NCBI RefSeq assembly: GCF_004115155.1
Contig: NZ_RDSM01000002.1
Coordinates: 682,001-746,000 of the forward strand
Reading direction: 5' to 3'
DNA length: 64,000 bases
Source: Granulicella sibirica
Lineage (GTDB): Bacteria; Acidobacteriota; Terriglobia; Terriglobales; Acidobacteriaceae
In this document: positions 51,210-60,505 of the stretch, one piece after another
Numbering within the stretch: the first letter of the stretch is position 1
How the letters are laid out: each line of letters begins with the position of its first letter
Made by a program: the position numbers and the translations under genes
Notes under the pieces: generated by a model
Seen by the model: the letters and a program-made list of their open reading frames with translations, nothing else
What the model was told of the DNA's origin: nothing
Database searches by the model: none

Positions 51210-54174
51210 GTATTGATTCCTTGCTTGGGTCGGAGACGGTGGTGGCCTGGCGGGGGCGTGCGTCGGCTGCGGGGAACTCGAGACGGAAGGTGGTTCCTAC
51301 GCCGACTTCGCTGTCGACCTGGATCTTGCCCGCGTGCTCCTGCATGATGCCGTAGGTAACGGCGAGGCCGAGGCCGGTACCCTTGTGCTGGCCCTCCTGG
51401 GGTTTCACCTTGGTGGTGAAGAAGGGGTCGTAGATGCGATGGAGATGTTCACGCTCGATGCCTCCGCCGCAGTCCTGGATGGTGGCAAAGACCTTGGTCG
51501 AGCCTGCGGTAGAGTCTTCTCCGGTTGCGATGCGGAGGACGGCGTTCGGTACGCCGTGCATGGCGTCCTTGGCGTTGAGCATCAAGTTGAGAATGACCTG
51601 CTGGAGCTTGCCTTGATTTCCGTGAATGCGTGGGAGGCTGGGGTCGTAGCTGACTTCGAGGCGAATGACGGCGGTCTTGAACTGATGCTCGAGGAGCGTG
51701 GTGGTGTCTCGCAGGAGCTGGTTGAGATCGATCGAGGTGAATTCAGAGCCGCTGGTGCGGGAGAAGTTCAGCAGTCCATTGACGATCTCGGAAGCGCGGA
51801 AGGTCTGCTGGGTGATCTTTTCGAGGACGGGGGCGACCTTGGCATCGTCGCGCATGTGCTTTGAGAGCATCTGCGTGTAGCTGGAGATGACGGCAAGAGG
51901 CGTATTGACTTCGTGGGCCACGCCGGCGGCGAGGAGGCCGATGGAGGAGAGCTTCTCGGCCTGGGTGAGCTGGGTCTCGAGCTGGATGCGGTCGGTGATG
52001 TCGTCGACGAGGATGATGCGTCCGACCTTGACGAAGTCGCGCGTGACGAGGGGGGCGATGGCGATGTTGGCGATGCGTGCCTCGCCTGAGGGCAGGGTGA
52101 CGCGGAACTTATAGAGGGTGTGGGTGCCGACCTCGTCGCGCAGGCTGTCGAAGCGGGCGGCGAAGTCGTCCGGGAAGATAGCGGAGAGGGGCTGGTTGAG
52201 GGCTTCCGAGCGGCGGATGCCGTACATGGTCTCCATCTGGGTGTTCCAGCTTCCGATGTGACCGCCGAGGTCGACGGCGAAGATGCCGATGTTGATCGAT
52301 TCGACGATGTTCTCGTGGAATTCCTTGAGTCGCTCGAACTCGGAGATCTTGTCTTCGAGACGGCTGTAGAGCTTGGCGTTCTGGATAGCGATGCCGATGT
52401 AGCCGGCGAGCGATTCGAGAAGCTCCATGTCCTCGCTGGTGAGGAAGTCGCCATCGTTGGTGCGGCCGAGGCCGATGACGGCTACGGTGCGGGTGCCGAC
52501 ACCTTCGCGGTTGGCGACTCGACATGGGAGGTAGTAGTTCAGGTCGAGGCGGCTTGCGCTCTGGCGCTGCGGTTCGGGGAGCGACAGGGCCTGGTGGGGG
52601 TTCTCAAGGAAGAGATGGTTGGCCGCGCCGAAGTGGTCGAACTCGAAGAAGCCCATGTCGAGCCGCTCGGTGTCTTCGGGTTTGAGGTTGTGAAGGCCGT
52701 GTGACGCGGCGAGGACGAACGGGTGCTTGCGGCGGGTTCCGTCGTCGTTGGCATCGAGGAAGACGGCGACGCGCGTGACGAGGAGGGTTTGCGGGAGGCG
52801 CTCGACAATGGCGTCAAGGAGAGCGCGGAGGTCGGTCTGGGAGTTGAGGCCGCGTCCAAAGTCGACGAGGGTCTCGCGATAGTCGAAGCGTTTGCGGTCG
52901 AAGAGCCGATCGACGCGCGCCTGAATCATGCGCTTGAGCGGATCGAAGAGAAGGCCGGTGGTGATGATGGCAGCGAGCAGACCCCAGGTACCGAGGCTCT
53001 GCAGACGCGAGCGCAGGATCTCGGCGGTGATACCGACAACACCGAAGTAGAGGCCGACGATGGCCGCGGTCGCGAGGGTGTAGGTGACGCCGCGCTTGAA
53101 GATGAGGTCGACGTCCATGAGGCGGTAGCGGACGATCGCCCAGCTAAAGGTCAGGGGGATCAGGACGAGGGAGAGCCCGGAGACCTTGACCAAGAGCGCG
53201 GGGACGCTCCAGTCTGCGAGGTAGGGAATGACGTAGAGGATCGTGAAGGGGATCACCGCGAGCAGGGTGCCACGGGTGAGCCACTTCAACTGCTGACGCT
53301 GCAGGGGGAACTGGGTGCGGCGGTAGCGGAGACTGAAGACGACGGCCGCGATGACGTAGTAGAGGGCAAGATAGCCGACGGCGATCTGGTCGAGACGGTG
53401 CCGGAGGATTTCGGTGGCTGACCAGAGCTGGATGGCGGCGATCTGCAAGCCAACGAGGAAGAGGCCGGGGAGATAGAGGAGCGCGGCGAGGGCGCGGCGG
53501 CGTAGATAGTGGCGGCCGGCTCCGGGAGTGTCGGAGAAGCTGACGGCGAAGTGGAGGAAGAGTGCCGGTTGAAGGCCGGAAGCGACGATGCTTGACCAGA
53601 AAATGATCCAGTCCAGGGCGTCGAACTGGCCTGTGTAACGGAACGTGTAGAGCACGAACGAGACGAGGCAGAAGACGAAGAAGTGGGTCGACTTCGGAGC
53701 CGTCCAGCGGCGGAAGAGGACGTAGAGACCGATCGACAGGTAAACCAGGGCCATCAGGCGGAAGGGCTGGTAGGCGCTGCGGTCGGTGGGCTCGAGAATG
53801 ACCTGGATGTCGAGTTTTGCGTACGAAGGAGCGGTCGCGGCCGTGTGGTTGAGCTCGCGGGCAATGCTGTAGCTCGCGCGGGAATAGACGCCGAGGCGAA
53901 CGGTCTCACGGACATACGGAGCGAGACGAAGAGTGGGGCGATCGTCGACCGCCTGGAGGATATCTCCCTTGCGGATACCCGCGCGTTCGCCGGGAGACCC
54001 GACCGGGACCTGTTCCGCGCGAAGACCGCCGTGGGCCTCGATCCACCAGATGCCGTCGGAAGGGGTTAGGAAGGTGCTCTCGCTGGAAAGATTGAGGCCC
54101 GCCAGCACACAGGCACCAAGCGTCGCAAAGGCGAGCACGAGGGCGAGAACGCGTGTCTGGAAGGCGTCTTTCAT
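51202..54174 (-). CDS. Multi-domain sensor histidine kinase with periplasmic PDZ-like region, GAF and PAS
   Basis: 990-aa membrane kinase. Order: N-terminal helix (about 8-27), extracytoplasmic PDZ-like region with VGSPGERAGIRKGDILQAVDD (about 45-90), then a membrane region of 8-9 helices (about 135-420). A GAF domain (about 440-610) and a PAS domain (about 625-740) follow. The HisKA domain has phospho-acceptor H754 in GVAHEVNTPLAV, and the HATPase domain has LNLMLNAKDAM, DCGGGIEREH and KGTGLGLAVTYGI. The membrane-embedded block resembles the 7TM input of other kinases. The PDZ could sense misprocessed or C-terminal peptides in the periplasm. It is the first gene of the minus-strand run kinase-regulator-substrate-sortase. 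Confidence 0.93.
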   Translation of the reverse strand: MKDAFQTRVLALVLAFATLGACVLAGLNLSSESTFLTPSDGIWWIEAHGGLRAEQVPVGSPGERAGIRKGDILQAVDDRPTLRLAPYVRETVRLGVYSRASYSIARELNHTAATAPSYAKLDIQVILEPTDRSAYQPFRLMALVYLSIGLYVLFRRWTAPKSTHFFVFCLVSFVLYTFRYTGQFDALDWIIFWSSIVASGLQPALFLHFAVSFSDTPGAGRHYLRRRALAALLYLPGLFLVGLQIAAIQLWSATEILRHRLDQIAVGYLALYYVIAAVVFSLRYRRTQFPLQRQQLKWLTRGTLLAVIPFTILYVIPYLADWSVPALLVKVSGLSLVLIPLTFSWAIVRYRLMDVDLIFKRGVTYTLATAAIVGLYFGVVGITAEILRSRLQSLGTWGLLAAIITTGLLFDPLKRMIQARVDRLFDRKRFDYRETLVDFGRGLNSQTDLRALLDAIVERLPQTLLVTRVAVFLDANDDGTRRKHPFVLAASHGLHNLKPEDTERLDMGFFEFDHFGAANHLFLENPHQALSLPEPQRQSASRLDLNYYLPCRVANREGVGTRTVAVIGLGRTNDGDFLTSEDMELLESLAGYIGIAIQNAKLYSRLEDKISEFERLKEFHENIVESINIGIFAVDLGGHIGSWNTQMETMYGIRRSEALNQPLSAIFPDDFAARFDSLRDEVGTHTLYKFRVTLPSGEARIANIAIAPLVTRDFVKVGRIILVDDITDRIQLETQLTQAEKLSSIGLLAAGVAHEVNTPLAVISSYTQMLSKHMRDDAKVAPVLEKITQQTFRASEIVNGLLNFSRTSGSEFTSIDLNQLLRDTTTLLEHQFKTAVIRLEVSYDPSLPRIHGNQGKLQQVILNLMLNAKDAMHGVPNAVLRIATGEDSTAGSTKVFATIQDCGGGIEREHLHRIYDPFFTTKVKPQEGQHKGTGLGLAVTYGIMQEHAGKIQVDSEVGVGTTFRLEFPAADARPRQATTVSDPSKESIHA

Positions 54175-54460
54175 CTATTTCGACGGGTTTGTTGCAACTA
54201 AGTAGCCAAACGCTGCAGAGAAGGGATTTCTGCATTCAAAAGGGGATGCGTTTGCACCAGTTTATCGACAATTCCGATAATCATAGTTCATTCCATATAA
54301 AGGATTTCATTGGTTCCAAAAGGGATACGGCGAATGTCCTATGTTGGTTCCTTTGCCAGGACGAGGCACACGCTTCGACTTGGTTTGGACGTGTGAGTCC
54401 CGAAGATAGAGTCGTTCGAGTGCGAGCCTCGAGGCTTTCACTGGCCAGGATGTTCGGGGA

Positions 54461-54856
54461 TTACGCGAAGGTACGGGTCGTTCTCCCATGCTCTCCGAAG
54501 CGGAGCAGATTGCCATCGGGATCATTCACCGTGAGTTCGTTCATGTGCCATGGGCGCATCGCGAGGGGCGAACTGATGGGGACTCCCGCTTTGATGAACT
54601 CCGCCTGCAGTGCATCAAGCGTCCCCGGGGGTGGATAGAAATACGCACCACAGCAGCTCGCGGTACACGGTTCGGTCTCCCTCACCGAGAGGTGAAGGTG
54701 GGCGTGCCGCCAGAACAGGACTGCGTATTCCTTGTTGGCTGTCTGGACGATGAAGCCCATCTTCGCGTAGAACGCGAGGGCGCGCGCCATGTCGCTGACC
54801 GGAAGGACAGGGGCAATGAGAATGACCGGGCTTTGTGCTGCTGGATCGAAGGACAC
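54461..54856 (-). CDS. VOC (glyoxalase/bleomycin-resistance) family protein
   Basis: About 131 aa from the GTG at 54856, which has AAAGG a few bases upstream; the frame is open to 55003, but that extension is basic and unlike the family. The protein has two beta-alpha-beta-beta-beta modules of the vicinal oxygen chelate fold: PVLPVSDMARALAFYAKMGF, HAHLHLSVRETE with a metal-ligand-type His, and the final NELTVNDPDGNLLRFGE. Such proteins are metalloenzymes (glyoxalases, dioxygenases) or drug-binding proteins; the role here is not predictable. It stands alone, divergent from the E1 fusion gene. Confidence 0.85.
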   Translation of the reverse strand: MSFDPAAQSPVILIAPVLPVSDMARALAFYAKMGFIVQTANKEYAVLFWRHAHLHLSVRETEPCTASCCGAYFYPPPGTLDALQAEFIKAGVPISSPLAMRPWHMNELTVNDPDGNLLRFGEHGRTTRTFA

Positions 54857-55110
54857 AGGAACCTTTCGCGGGGAGAGCGATGTTAGCTGCCGAAAGACGT
54901 AGGTACGACGCCTTGATCTTGTAAAGAGAACGAGATCGCGGTTTCTTTGGATTGCTATTTTTTTCTGAAATCTTATGTACGCCAGTCGCTCCGGGTGTGG
55001 CAAGGCGCAGATAGGGCAAAGGGCCTAAGCGTCCTCGGAGACTGGTGGCCGCTGTACGCTTTACAATCGGATGAACGGTCGGTGATCATGAGCGTCCGCG
55101 AGGGGTTTGG

Positions 55111-57294
55111 ATGGCAGAGAAGTCGGTGAAGAGCGCGGAGGTTCGACTGCGTGGCCGCGAGGCGGCTGAGCATCCGCTGTCGCGGGAACAGATGATCGAG
55201 TTCTACCGGCTGATGTACCTGTCGCGAAAGACCGACGATCGGGAGATCGTGCTGAAGCGGCAGCAGAAGATCTTCTTCCAGATTTCCTGCGCGGGACATG
55301 AGGCTCTGCTGGTTGCCGCGGGGATGGCGCTCAAGCCAGGGTACGACTGGTTTTTTCCATATTACAGAGACCGGGCGATCTGCCTGGCGTTGGGAAATAC
55401 TGTTGAGGAGCAGTTGCTGCAGTCGGTGGGCGCGGCCGACGATCCGGCGAGCGGCGGGCGGCAGATGCCGTCGCACTGGACGAGCAAGAGGCTGAATGTC
55501 GTTACGCCGAGTTCGGCGACCGCGACGCAATGCCTGCACGCGATCGGCTGCGCGGAGGCTGGACGGTACTTCTCGCGGCACCCGGAGGCAGCGGAGAAGC
55601 ATACCGGGGATTACCGGGAGTTCAAGGACGTCACGTTTCACGGCGATGAGGTGACGTATGTGTCGATCGGTGAGGGGTCTACCAGCCAAGGGGAGTTCTG
55701 GGAATCGCTGAATACGGCCTCAAACTCGAAGCTGCCGGTGCTTTATGTCGTTGAAGATAATGGGTATGCTATTTCGACGCCGGTTGAGGCGAATACGCCC
55801 GGGGGAAATATTTCGCGGCTGATCGCGAACTTCCCGAACTTCCACTTTGCCGAAGTGGACGGCACGGATGCGGTCGAGAGCTACAAAGCCATGGTGGAGG
55901 CGGTGGCGTATTGCCGGTCAGGACGTGGTCCGGCGCTGGTACACGGACACGTCATTCGGCCGTACTCTCACTCGATGAGCGAGGACGAGCGGGACTACCG
56001 GGCGGCAGACGAGCTTGAGGCCGATGCGCTGCGGGACCCGATCTCGAAGATGCAGGTGGTGCTGATTCGCGAGGGGATTCTGGACGTTGCCGGGATCAAT
56101 GCGTTGGAGCGCCAGGTAGATGCCGAGGTTCAGTGGGCGGCGGATCGGGCGGTCGCGGCGAAGCTGCCGGAGGTGTCGTCGATCCTGAAGCACCAGTACT
56201 CGGAAGATTTATCGCCGACGGATTCCAGGTTCGCGACAGATCCGGTTGTCGCTGATGCTGGCACAGAGCGGACGATGGCGGACCTGATCAACACCTGCCT
56301 CAAGGACGAGATGCGGCGGGATCCCAGGATCGTCGTATTTGGCGAAGATGTGGCCGACGCGACGCGGGAGGGTGCGCTCAAGGGCGGGAAGATCAAGGGC
56401 AAGGGTGGGGTCTTCAAGCTGACGGCGGGATTGCAGACGGAGTTTGGCAGCGACCGGGTTTGGAACTCGCCGCTGGCCGAGGCGAACATTGTCGGGCGGG
56501 CGATAGGCATGGCGGCTCGCGGAATGAAGCCCGTGGTCGAGATTCAATTCTTCGATTACATATGGCCTGCTATGCACCAGATCCGGAACGAGTTATCTGT
56601 CTTCCGGTGGCGCTCGAACGGAACGTTCAGCAGCCCCCTGGTTATCCGTGTGCCGATCGGTGGGTACCTGACGGGCGGTTCGATTTATCACTCGCAGTCA
56701 GGTGAGAGCATCTTTACGCACACTCCAGGCGTTCGCGTGGTGATGCCTTCGAACGCTCAGGATGCTCTTGGGCTGCTGCGGACGGCGATCCGCTGCGACG
56801 ATCCGGTGCTGTTTCTGGAGCATAAGAGGCTTTACCGGGAGACCTTCGGGCGAGCCGCCTATCCAGGGCCGGACTATACGATTCCGTTTGGCAAGGCGAA
56901 GATCGTTCGCCCGGGGAAGGATCTGACGGTCGTGACTTATGGGGCGGTGGTGCCACGGGCATTGCAGGCGGCACAGAAGATTCACCGTGAGGCCGGGATC
57001 GACGTGGAGCTGATCGATCTGCGGTCGCTGAGCCCCTATGACTGGGATGCGATTGCGACTTCGGTAAAGAAGACGAATCGTGTGATCGTGGCGCACGAGG
57101 ATATGCTGAGTTGGGGCTACGGGGCCGAGATTGCGGCGCGGATTGGGGAGGAGCTATTTCACGATCTGGATGCGCCGGTACGCCGAGTTGCGGCTATGGA
57201 CACCTTCGTGGCGTACCAGCCGTTGCTGGAGGATGCGATTCTGCCGCAGCCTGAGGACTTGTACCGGGCGATGAAGGATATCGCGGCTTTTTAG
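55111..57294 (+). CDS. 2-oxo acid dehydrogenase E1, fused alpha and beta subunits
   Basis: Thiamine-diphosphate-dependent E1 of a 2-oxo acid dehydrogenase complex, most likely branched-chain (BCKDH-type). 727 aa. Residues 1 to about 370 are the alpha subunit: [33 protein letters not shown], and the TPP/Mg site [15 protein letters not shown] with [10 protein letters not shown]. Residues about 385-727 are the beta subunit: [45 protein letters not shown], and [18 protein letters not shown]. Separate alpha and beta genes are usual, so this is the fused form. No E2 or E3 gene is adjacent. GAGGGG lies 6 bases before the ATG, and a terminator follows. Confidence 0.93.
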   Translation: MAEKSVKSAEVRLRGREAAEHPLSREQMIEFYRLMYLSRKTDDREIVLKRQQKIFFQISCAGHEALLVAAGMALKPGYDWFFPYYRDRAICLALGNTVEEQLLQSVGAADDPASGGRQMPSHWTSKRLNVVTPSSATATQCLHAIGCAEAGRYFSRHPEAAEKHTGDYREFKDVTFHGDEVTYVSIGEGSTSQGEFWESLNTASNSKLPVLYVVEDNGYAISTPVEANTPGGNISRLIANFPNFHFAEVDGTDAVESYKAMVEAVAYCRSGRGPALVHGHVIRPYSHSMSEDERDYRAADELEADALRDPISKMQVVLIREGILDVAGINALERQVDAEVQWAADRAVAAKLPEVSSILKHQYSEDLSPTDSRFATDPVVADAGTERTMADLINTCLKDEMRRDPRIVVFGEDVADATREGALKGGKIKGKGGVFKLTAGLQTEFGSDRVWNSPLAEANIVGRAIGMAARGMKPVVEIQFFDYIWPAMHQIRNELSVFRWRSNGTFSSPLVIRVPIGGYLTGGSIYHSQSGESIFTHTPGVRVVMPSNAQDALGLLRTAIRCDDPVLFLEHKRLYRETFGRAAYPGPDYTIPFGKAKIVRPGKDLTVVTYGAVVPRALQAAQKIHREAGIDVELIDLRSLSPYDWDAIATSVKKTNRVIVAHEDMLSWGYGAEIAARIGEELFHDLDAPVRRVAAMDTFVAYQPLLEDAILPQPEDLYRAMKDIAAF

Positions 57295-57321
57295 GAGCCT
57301 TCTCGCAACTGACGGAAACAG

Positions 57322-57353
57322 GGCGTGTTCCTTCTGGGGACGCGCCTTTTTCT
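57322..57353 (+). terminator. Rho-independent terminator after the E1 gene
   Basis: GGCGTGTTCC (57322-57331) pairs with GGACGCGCC (57338-57346) through nine pairs with one bulged T, followed by TTTTTC. It lies 28 bases after the E1 stop and before the chosen start of the DUF1800 gene. Confidence 0.75.
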
Positions 57354-57396
57354 TTGCCCTCGATCTCGAGCAGGCTCGCGCGCTGGAGGTCTTCTG

Positions 57397-59475
57397 ATGC
57401 GTTTTCTTCTTGATGGAATCGTGGTGGGGGCGGTGTGCTCGATGCTTGTGGTGCAGCCGGTCTTGGCGGCGGGTGCGGTTCCCATGCCCGCAAAGGGAAA
57501 AGCCACGGAGATCCAGGGAGACGAGCGTGTGCTCCATGCGCTCAACCGGTTTACGTTCGGGCCGAGGCCGGGAGACGTGGCGGCGGTGCGGTCGATGGGA
57601 CTGGAGCGGTGGTTCGAACGGCAGCTCGATCCGGCGTCGATCGACGACTCGGCGCTGGACGCGAGGCTTGCGGCGTTTTCGGCGATGCGGCTGGACCAGG
57701 TGGATCTGATGCACAGGTTTCCGAACCCTGCCGTGATCCGGGTGATGGCGCGGCAAGGGGATCCTTTGCCGATGGATCCGGTGGAGCGAGCCATCTATGG
57801 CGATCAGATCGAGTTCTACAAGATGAAGGTGGCGGCCAAGAGCAATGCGGACAGTGCCGGAAAGAAGATGGCTACCGACGACAGCATGGAAGCACAGGCC
57901 AATGCTGCGTCCCAGGCGAAGGCGGAGAACGAGGGGGCTGATCCGCTGGCTGTTGCTCCGGAGCAGCATGTGGGAGCGCTCTATGCGCAGGATGCGACGG
58001 ACAAAATGATGGATATGCCTCCGGATGTGCGCTTCCAGGCGATTCTGCGGATGCAGCCGAAGGAGCTGGCTGGTTTTCGGCGAAGCCTGAGCAAGCGGGA
58101 GCTGTTGCAGGTGGTGTCGGGCATGACGCCGGAGCAGAAGGAGATCCTGCTGGCGCTTGGCGGGTCAAACCGGGTGATTGCTCCGGAGTTGACGCAGTCG
58201 CGGCTGGTTCGAGATATCTACAGCGACCGCCAGCTCGAGGCGGTGATGACGGACTTCTGGCTGAATCACTTCAATGTGTATGTGAAGAAGAGCCAGTTGG
58301 AGCCGGACCTGATTCCTGCCTATGAGCGCGAGGTGATCCGGCCAAATGCTCTGGGGAGGTTCGAGGATCTGCTTGTGGCTACGGCGAAGAGCCCGGCGAT
58401 GCTGGTTTACCTGGATAACTGGCGGAGTGCCGGGCCGGATTCGGCGCAGGCTCGGCGGCGGGCGAAGTTTGGTGACGCTTCGAAGAATGGGGCCGAGGGG
58501 CTGAACGAGAACTATGCGCGTGAGTTGATGGAGCTGCATACGCTTGGCGTGGGCGGCGGGTATACGCAGGCGGATGTGACGCAGGTGGCGAAGGTGTTTA
58601 CGGGTTGGGGAATCGAAAAGCCTTACCTCGGCGCGACTTATTCGTTTCAGGCCAATCGCCATCAGCCGGGTGACAAGACGGTGATGGGGAAGACGATTCG
58701 CGGTGGGGGCGAGGAGGAAGGTTTGCAGGTGCTGCACATGCTCGCGACCAGCCCAGCGACGGCGAAGTTCATCTCGACGAAGCTGGCGGTTCGGTTCGTC
58801 AGCGACGATCCCCCGCCGGCGCTTGTGGACCGGATGAGCAAGGCGTTTCTGTCGAGCGGCGGGGATATGAAGGTGGTGCTGCGGACGATGTTCCGGTCGC
58901 CGGAGTTCTGGTCGCCGGAGGTGGACCGGGCGAAGGTGAAGACGCCGCTGGAGTTCGTGGTGTCGGCGGTGCGGGCGAGTGGGGCGGAGGTAAAGAATGC
59001 GCAGCCCCTGGTGCAGGCCCTCGACAAGTTGGGGATGCCGCTCTATGGGATGCAGACGCCGAATGGGTACGACTGGAAGAAGGAGCCCTGGGTGAGTACG
59101 GGGGCTCTGGTGAGCCGGATGAACTTCGCGCTCGTACTGAGTGCGAACAAGGTCAACGGGGTTCGGACGGATTGGGTGGCGATGCTCGGGAGCGGGGGAT
59201 TGGCGGTTCCTGTGTCGGTCAGTTCCGAGACGGCGGAGGCGGTGAAGGAACGGAAGCTGGAGGACATGCTGCTTGGCGAGCCTGTGGGCGAGAGGACACG
59301 GGCAGCGGTGCTGGCGCAGTTCGACGATGCCTCGATGAAGGAGAACGCGGCCAAGGAGTTCGATCTGCGGGGTGATGAAGTAGGTGGTGGGCGCAGAGTG
59401 CAAGCGCAGGGGGATGCGCAAGCGGCTGGGATGGCTGGTTTGCTGCTTGGATCGCCGGAGTTCCAGAGACGATAG
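57397..59475 (+). CDS. DUF1800 domain-containing exported protein
   Basis: About 692 aa. GGAGG lies 7 bases before ATG 57397, and a signal peptide follows (FLLDGIVVGAVCSMLVVQPVLAAG). The frame is open upstream to 57325, but that part overlaps the terminator. The DUF1800 signature begins VLHALNRFTFGPRPGDVAAVRSMGLERWFERQL and includes LTQSRLVRDIYS, FWLNHFNVYV, NENYARELMELHTLG and FTGW. These exported proteins are of unknown function and usually travel with a DUF1501 protein, found here at 60506. A Gln/Ala-rich insert lies near residues 145-180. Confidence 0.9.
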   Translation: MRFLLDGIVVGAVCSMLVVQPVLAAGAVPMPAKGKATEIQGDERVLHALNRFTFGPRPGDVAAVRSMGLERWFERQLDPASIDDSALDARLAAFSAMRLDQVDLMHRFPNPAVIRVMARQGDPLPMDPVERAIYGDQIEFYKMKVAAKSNADSAGKKMATDDSMEAQANAASQAKAENEGADPLAVAPEQHVGALYAQDATDKMMDMPPDVRFQAILRMQPKELAGFRRSLSKRELLQVVSGMTPEQKEILLALGGSNRVIAPELTQSRLVRDIYSDRQLEAVMTDFWLNHFNVYVKKSQLEPDLIPAYEREVIRPNALGRFEDLLVATAKSPAMLVYLDNWRSAGPDSAQARRRAKFGDASKNGAEGLNENYARELMELHTLGVGGGYTQADVTQVAKVFTGWGIEKPYLGATYSFQANRHQPGDKTVMGKTIRGGGEEEGLQVLHMLATSPATAKFISTKLAVRFVSDDPPPALVDRMSKAFLSSGGDMKVVLRTMFRSPEFWSPEVDRAKVKTPLEFVVSAVRASGAEVKNAQPLVQALDKLGMPLYGMQTPNGYDWKKEPWVSTGALVSRMNFALVLSANKVNGVRTDWVAMLGSGGLAVPVSVSSETAEAVKERKLEDMLLGEPVGERTRAAVLAQFDDASMKENAAKEFDLRGDEVGGGRRVQAQGDAQAAGMAGLLLGSPEFQRR

Positions 59476-59516
59476 ATGCAGCGGAGCCCATGAGCCCGGG
59501 CCCCGCTGATGTTGAA

Positions 59517-60305
59517 CTACTGCTTCTCGTAGATCAGGACTTCCTTCTCGGATTTCTTGCCGGCGGACCAGACCTCTTCGGTGTAATACTTGCCGTCCGC
59601 ACTGAGCGTTCGAGTTCCTTCGCCGAAGAGCTTTCCGTTGAGCTTCTCCGAAAAGAGGACCTTTCTTGGTCCTTCGGCCGTTACTCCCATTGAGGCGCCC
59701 GTCGGCATCAACGGGCCGCTCAGCTTGGCGTCCGAGCCGTCCAGTTTGTAGTCCATCGTCTCCTTGAAGCCCGGGCCCTCCACGTGCTGCCAGTCAGACT
59801 GAGCCTTGATGATGACGATGTCGGAGGTGTTGGAGGACGTCTTCGCGGTCTTCCACTCGCCCGCGAGGCCCTTGGAGCCCGTGATGCGGATGGAGGTTGT
59901 CTTATCCGTAAAAGGGGTTCCATCCGGCTGCTTGCCTGTGGCGGTGGTCGTCATGGACTTGCCATCGGGCGAGATAACGCGATGAATCATGGAGTAGGGT
60001 TTGCCGTCTACTTTGACGGTGGTGTCGAAGACGCTGTCTCCAGAGGCAGTGCAGGCGACGGTGCGGTTGGCGAGTGTCGGGTAGTCTTTGCCATCGCAGG
60101 CGAAGTCATACTCGAGGCTGCTGCCGTTGGAGTAGTGGTAGCCGCCTGTGGGCTTCGCGGTATAGGTGAACGTATTACCTGTGAGTTTGCTTTTCGCTTC
60201 GTTGAGCTTCCAGGTGCCGTTCCAGGGGGAATCGGCGGCGAGACACGGCGATGCGGAGGCCGTGGCGAGGATCACTACGCTGAGTGAGCAGAGAACCTTT
60301 TTCAT
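59517..60305 (-). CDS. Secreted lipocalin-like hypothetical protein
   Basis: About 262 aa from ATG 60305, with GAGGAAC just upstream; the frame extends 7 codons further. A signal peptide ends near PCLAADS. The mature protein starts WNGTWKLNEAKSKLTG, a common opening of lipocalin-like beta-barrel proteins. It is built of short beta strands (YSMIHRVISPDGKSMTTTATG, KYYTEEVWSAGKK). Two Cys (about 72 and 85, FACDG, ACTAS) could pair. No membrane anchor. Function unknown. It lies on the opposite strand between the DUF1800 and DUF1501 genes. Confidence 0.75.
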   Translation of the reverse strand: MKKVLCSLSVVILATASASPCLAADSPWNGTWKLNEAKSKLTGNTFTYTAKPTGGYHYSNGSSLEYDFACDGKDYPTLANRTVACTASGDSVFDTTVKVDGKPYSMIHRVISPDGKSMTTTATGKQPDGTPFTDKTTSIRITGSKGLAGEWKTAKTSSNTSDIVIIKAQSDWQHVEGPGFKETMDYKLDGSDAKLSGPLMPTGASMGVTAEGPRKVLFSEKLNGKLFGEGTRTLSADGKYYTEEVWSAGKKSEKEVLIYEKQ

Positions 60306-60505
60306 TTGGAGTTCCTCGAACAGCAATGGGCCCGGGATCAGCCATTCTTCGCCCGTCTCCGCGGTCCGTCAATGGAAAAGGAAGCGGAAAGCGATTCGAG
60401 GCGCCGGGCGTAGGATTGCGTATCTGGGAGAGATTTGGCAACTTAGCAGACAATGCGGCGTTTGTAGATGTAGCGCACATTGAGATTGGCGCGCGGGAGA
60501 CGACG

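Noticed and set aside
54175..54460. Gene or RNA in the gap between the sensor kinase and the VOC gene
   Set aside because: Locally AT-rich, with only short unsupported frames and a weak hairpin; nothing reportable.
54857..55003. 49-codon N-terminal extension of the VOC protein
   Set aside because: Strongly basic, unlike the family, and a ribosome site precedes the GTG at 54856.
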